From positions 62,001 to 126,000 of the forward strand of contig QPMI01000183.1 in NCBI GenBank assembly GCA_004431415.1: a DNA stretch of 64,000 nt, in the 5' to 3' direction. Within the stretch, counting starts at the first letter, position 1. The number at the start of each line of letters is the position of its first letter. This document shows positions 62,301 through 64,000 of this stretch, one piece after another. Position numbers and translations under genes: made by a program. The notes below the pieces were generated by a model. That model was not told the origin of the DNA, ran no database searches, and saw nothing but the letters and a program-made list of their open reading frames with translations. The DNA comes from Cyanophora paradoxa (taxonomy: Eukaryota > Glaucocystophyceae > Cyanophorales > Cyanophoraceae).

Positions 62301-64000
62301 TCGCTGAGCGCGCCTCGCCCTCCGCACCTCACCCGGCGTCGTGCAGGAGGGCGCGTGGGCGCCCAAGGTGGAGAAGCGGCCGCGGAGGGCTGCGGCGGGC
62401 GCGGCCGGCGAGAAGGATCGCTACACGGAGAACTTCCGCGGGTACAAATTGAAGAGCCGGGTGGGGCGGGGCCAGCTGGGCCAGCGGTGGCGTGCGGCAA
62501 AGCCGTCGAAGGGGGCCGCGCGGCCGGCGGCGTGGCACGGGGACGGTCAGGACGTCTCCGCGCTGCTGGGCGAGCACGCGGAGGACGTCTGCCGGGCCCT
62601 CGGCGAGGACGCCGGGCCCTCCTCCTCTTCCTCCGCACCGGCCGCCCCCGAGGCGCCGGCCGCCAGGCAGCAGGAGGCCGAGGCCGCCGTCTCATCCCTC
62701 TTCACGCAGGCGCGCCCTCTCTCCCGCGCCCCCGGAGCGCCTCCTTTCGCCGCTGACGGCCGGCCAGCAGGAGGCGCGCGAGTACAGCCGGGAGGCCCTG
62801 GGGCGCGTCGCGTCGGCCGTTTTCGGCTTCAAGGAGCTCCGCGACGGTCCGCGGCCGACCCGCCCGCTGCCCCGGGGTCCGGGCCTGAGCCCCCCGCAGG
62901 CCAGTACGAGATCGTCTCGCGAATCCTCGCCGGCCACTCGACGCTCGCCGCCCTGCCCACCGGTCCGCCTGCCGCGCCCTGGCCTCTCGCGGCGCCCGAC
63001 GGGGCGGGGCGGGCAGGGGCGGGCAAGACGCTGTGCTACATGCTTCCGGCGGTGGTGCACAGCGTGCGCGAGGCGATGCGCGAGAAGCGCGAGGGGCAGG
63101 CCCGGCAGCAGCGCTCCGTCGGTCCGCGCCGCCCCATTTTAGACGGCGCGAGGCCGGGCCGGGGGGCCAACGGGGCGCGCAGTGCTGGTGGTGAGCCCCC
63201 TGGTGGCCCTCATGCACGACCAGCTGCGTGCTCTCCCCGTGAACCTCGGCGGCGCCCTCCTCGAGTACGGCACGACGGTGCCGCCCGCCTCCCCGCCCCC
63301 ACGCCCTCGCCCTGTGCCTCATGCGGGCGGGGCGCGCAGCTCGACGAGGAAGCCGAGATTTTCAAGCGCCTCAAGGCGCGCTCCGCCTTCGGCCGACCCC
63401 CAATGCCGCCCCGCGTGACGCGTCGGCGCGCCCGCAGGAGGGCAACGCGCGCGTGCTCTTCGCCTCGTGCGAGCGCGTCACGTCGGAGCGATTCCTGCGG
63501 GCGGCCGCGGAGCCCGCCTTCCCCCGCGTCTCCCTCGCATGCGTCGACGAGGCGCGGCGCTCCCCCCCGCGCCGCGCACCGCCTCCCTTCGCGCCGCCTG
63601 ACGTCGTTCCGCGCCACAGGCGCACCTGATCTCGGACTGGGGCCACTCCTTCCGGTCCGTGCGCGTGGGCGTGGCATGCTCGCCCTTGCGTAACCGGCCG
63701 ATCCCGTAGGCCCTGCTACCTCACCTTGGCCGCCGCCCTCCGCCGCCTCGGCGCCCCCACCACCCTCGCCCTCACTGGTCCGTGCCGCTCCGCCCCTTCC
63801 GCATCCGCCGCCCCGCGAAATGGCCTCCGGCAGCGACGGCGACGCGGCGCGTCGAGAGGGAGATCTGTGACACGCTCAGCATCCCCCGCGGGCCGGTCGC
63901 GGAGGGCGGCGGCGTGCGTTTCGAGCCGCCCCACGCTTGAGCTGCGTCGGCCAACCCCTCGCGCGCCTGCAGGTCGTGCGGCGGCCGCTGCACCGCCCGA
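59335..64000 (+). CDS. RECQL4-like DNA helicase with very long N-terminus, 3' partial
   Basis: Exons 1-3 (59335-59716, 59786-60049, 60110-60372) encode a helical region: KVAATKSAYRTLDSAAVASA, ELSDLEKLLIRVDNTIEKGQ, YDSCKWFEKRHGELIKRIEA. A phase-0 GTGCGC..GCAG intron joins exon 4 (60420 on), which starts a disordered Pro/Ala/Ser/Glu-rich stretch of about 600 residues. TENFRGYKLKSRVGRG may be the Sld2-like element. The helicase core starts near 62770: ALGRVASAVFGFKELRDG, YEIVSRILAGHSTLAALPTG with AGKTLCYMLPAV (Walker A split by an intron). [52 protein letters not shown] and LGAPTTLALT follow; SFRPCYL is typical of RECQL4 over other RecQ types. The sequence ends inside the core. That the first part belongs to the same gene rests on matching phases. 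Confidence 0.65.

Noticed and set aside
61040-62695. A 551-residue minus-strand frame
   Set aside because: Antisense to the Pro/Ala-rich RECQL4-like N-terminus; basic low complexity and no motif.
1-64000. Introner-type identical introns in different genes
   Set aside because: Introns share signals and CCCCG composition, but I found no pair in different genes with extended sequence identity.

Overview
The window is nuclear DNA of a eukaryote. Nearly every gene is broken by very short introns (roughly 20-90 nt) that begin GTGCG or GC, carry a CTGAC or CTAAC branch point 10-25 nt before the acceptor, and end GCAG. The intron sense strand is extremely C-rich (CCCCG runs). Most of the window is very GC-rich. 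The gene content points to a flagellated cell: a dynein regulatory complex subunit (DRC8), the intraflagellar transport protein IFT38/CLUAP1, an XRRA1-like LRR protein and an IQ/EF-hand protein. Common GC-AG introns, high GC and flagellar genes together suggest a unicellular alga such as a haptophyte or another chromist. That placement is inference; no rRNA or organelle marker is present to confirm it.

Layout. 1-13.6 kb: hyccin (5' end outside the window), a DNA ligase III-type enzyme ending in a PBZ finger, a complex I subunit (NDUFA5 type), a PrxQ-like peroxiredoxin, an XRRA1-like LRR protein and a TMEM33/Pom33 protein. 13.6-21.2 kb: a gene-poor island of minisatellites, a 170-bp satellite, duplicated and scrambled exon-like pieces and two arms of an inverted repeat about 5 kb apart. 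21.2-42 kb: a WD40 protein, a large SF2 helicase with a new-looking C-terminal repeat, a RING-CH membrane E3, a tetraspanin, an unrecognised multi-pass membrane protein, an MFS (SLC49/FLVCR-like) transporter, nitrobindin and an amidohydrolase. 40-60 kb: the IQ/EF-hand protein, ESS2, DRC8, RanBP1, CCT-zeta, UTP25 and IFT38, in DNA that becomes clearly less GC-rich from about 42.7 kb. 59.3-64 kb: a RECQL4-like helicase cut off by the window end, during which the DNA returns to very high GC at about 60.4 kb.

Gene order is striking. From the ligase on, genes largely alternate strands, making divergent pairs that share 30-500 bp and convergent pairs with short gaps. No operon logic applies. Functional themes are DNA repair and helicases (ligase, SF2 helicase, RECQL4-like), the flagellum (DRC8, IFT38, probably XRRA1-like and IQ/EF-hand), and core housekeeping (CCT6, RanBP1, UTP25, ESS2). 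Exon boundaries were inferred by eye from splice consensus and family similarity; gene ends are more certain than internal junctions. No tRNA, rRNA, CRISPR array or prokaryotic element was found.
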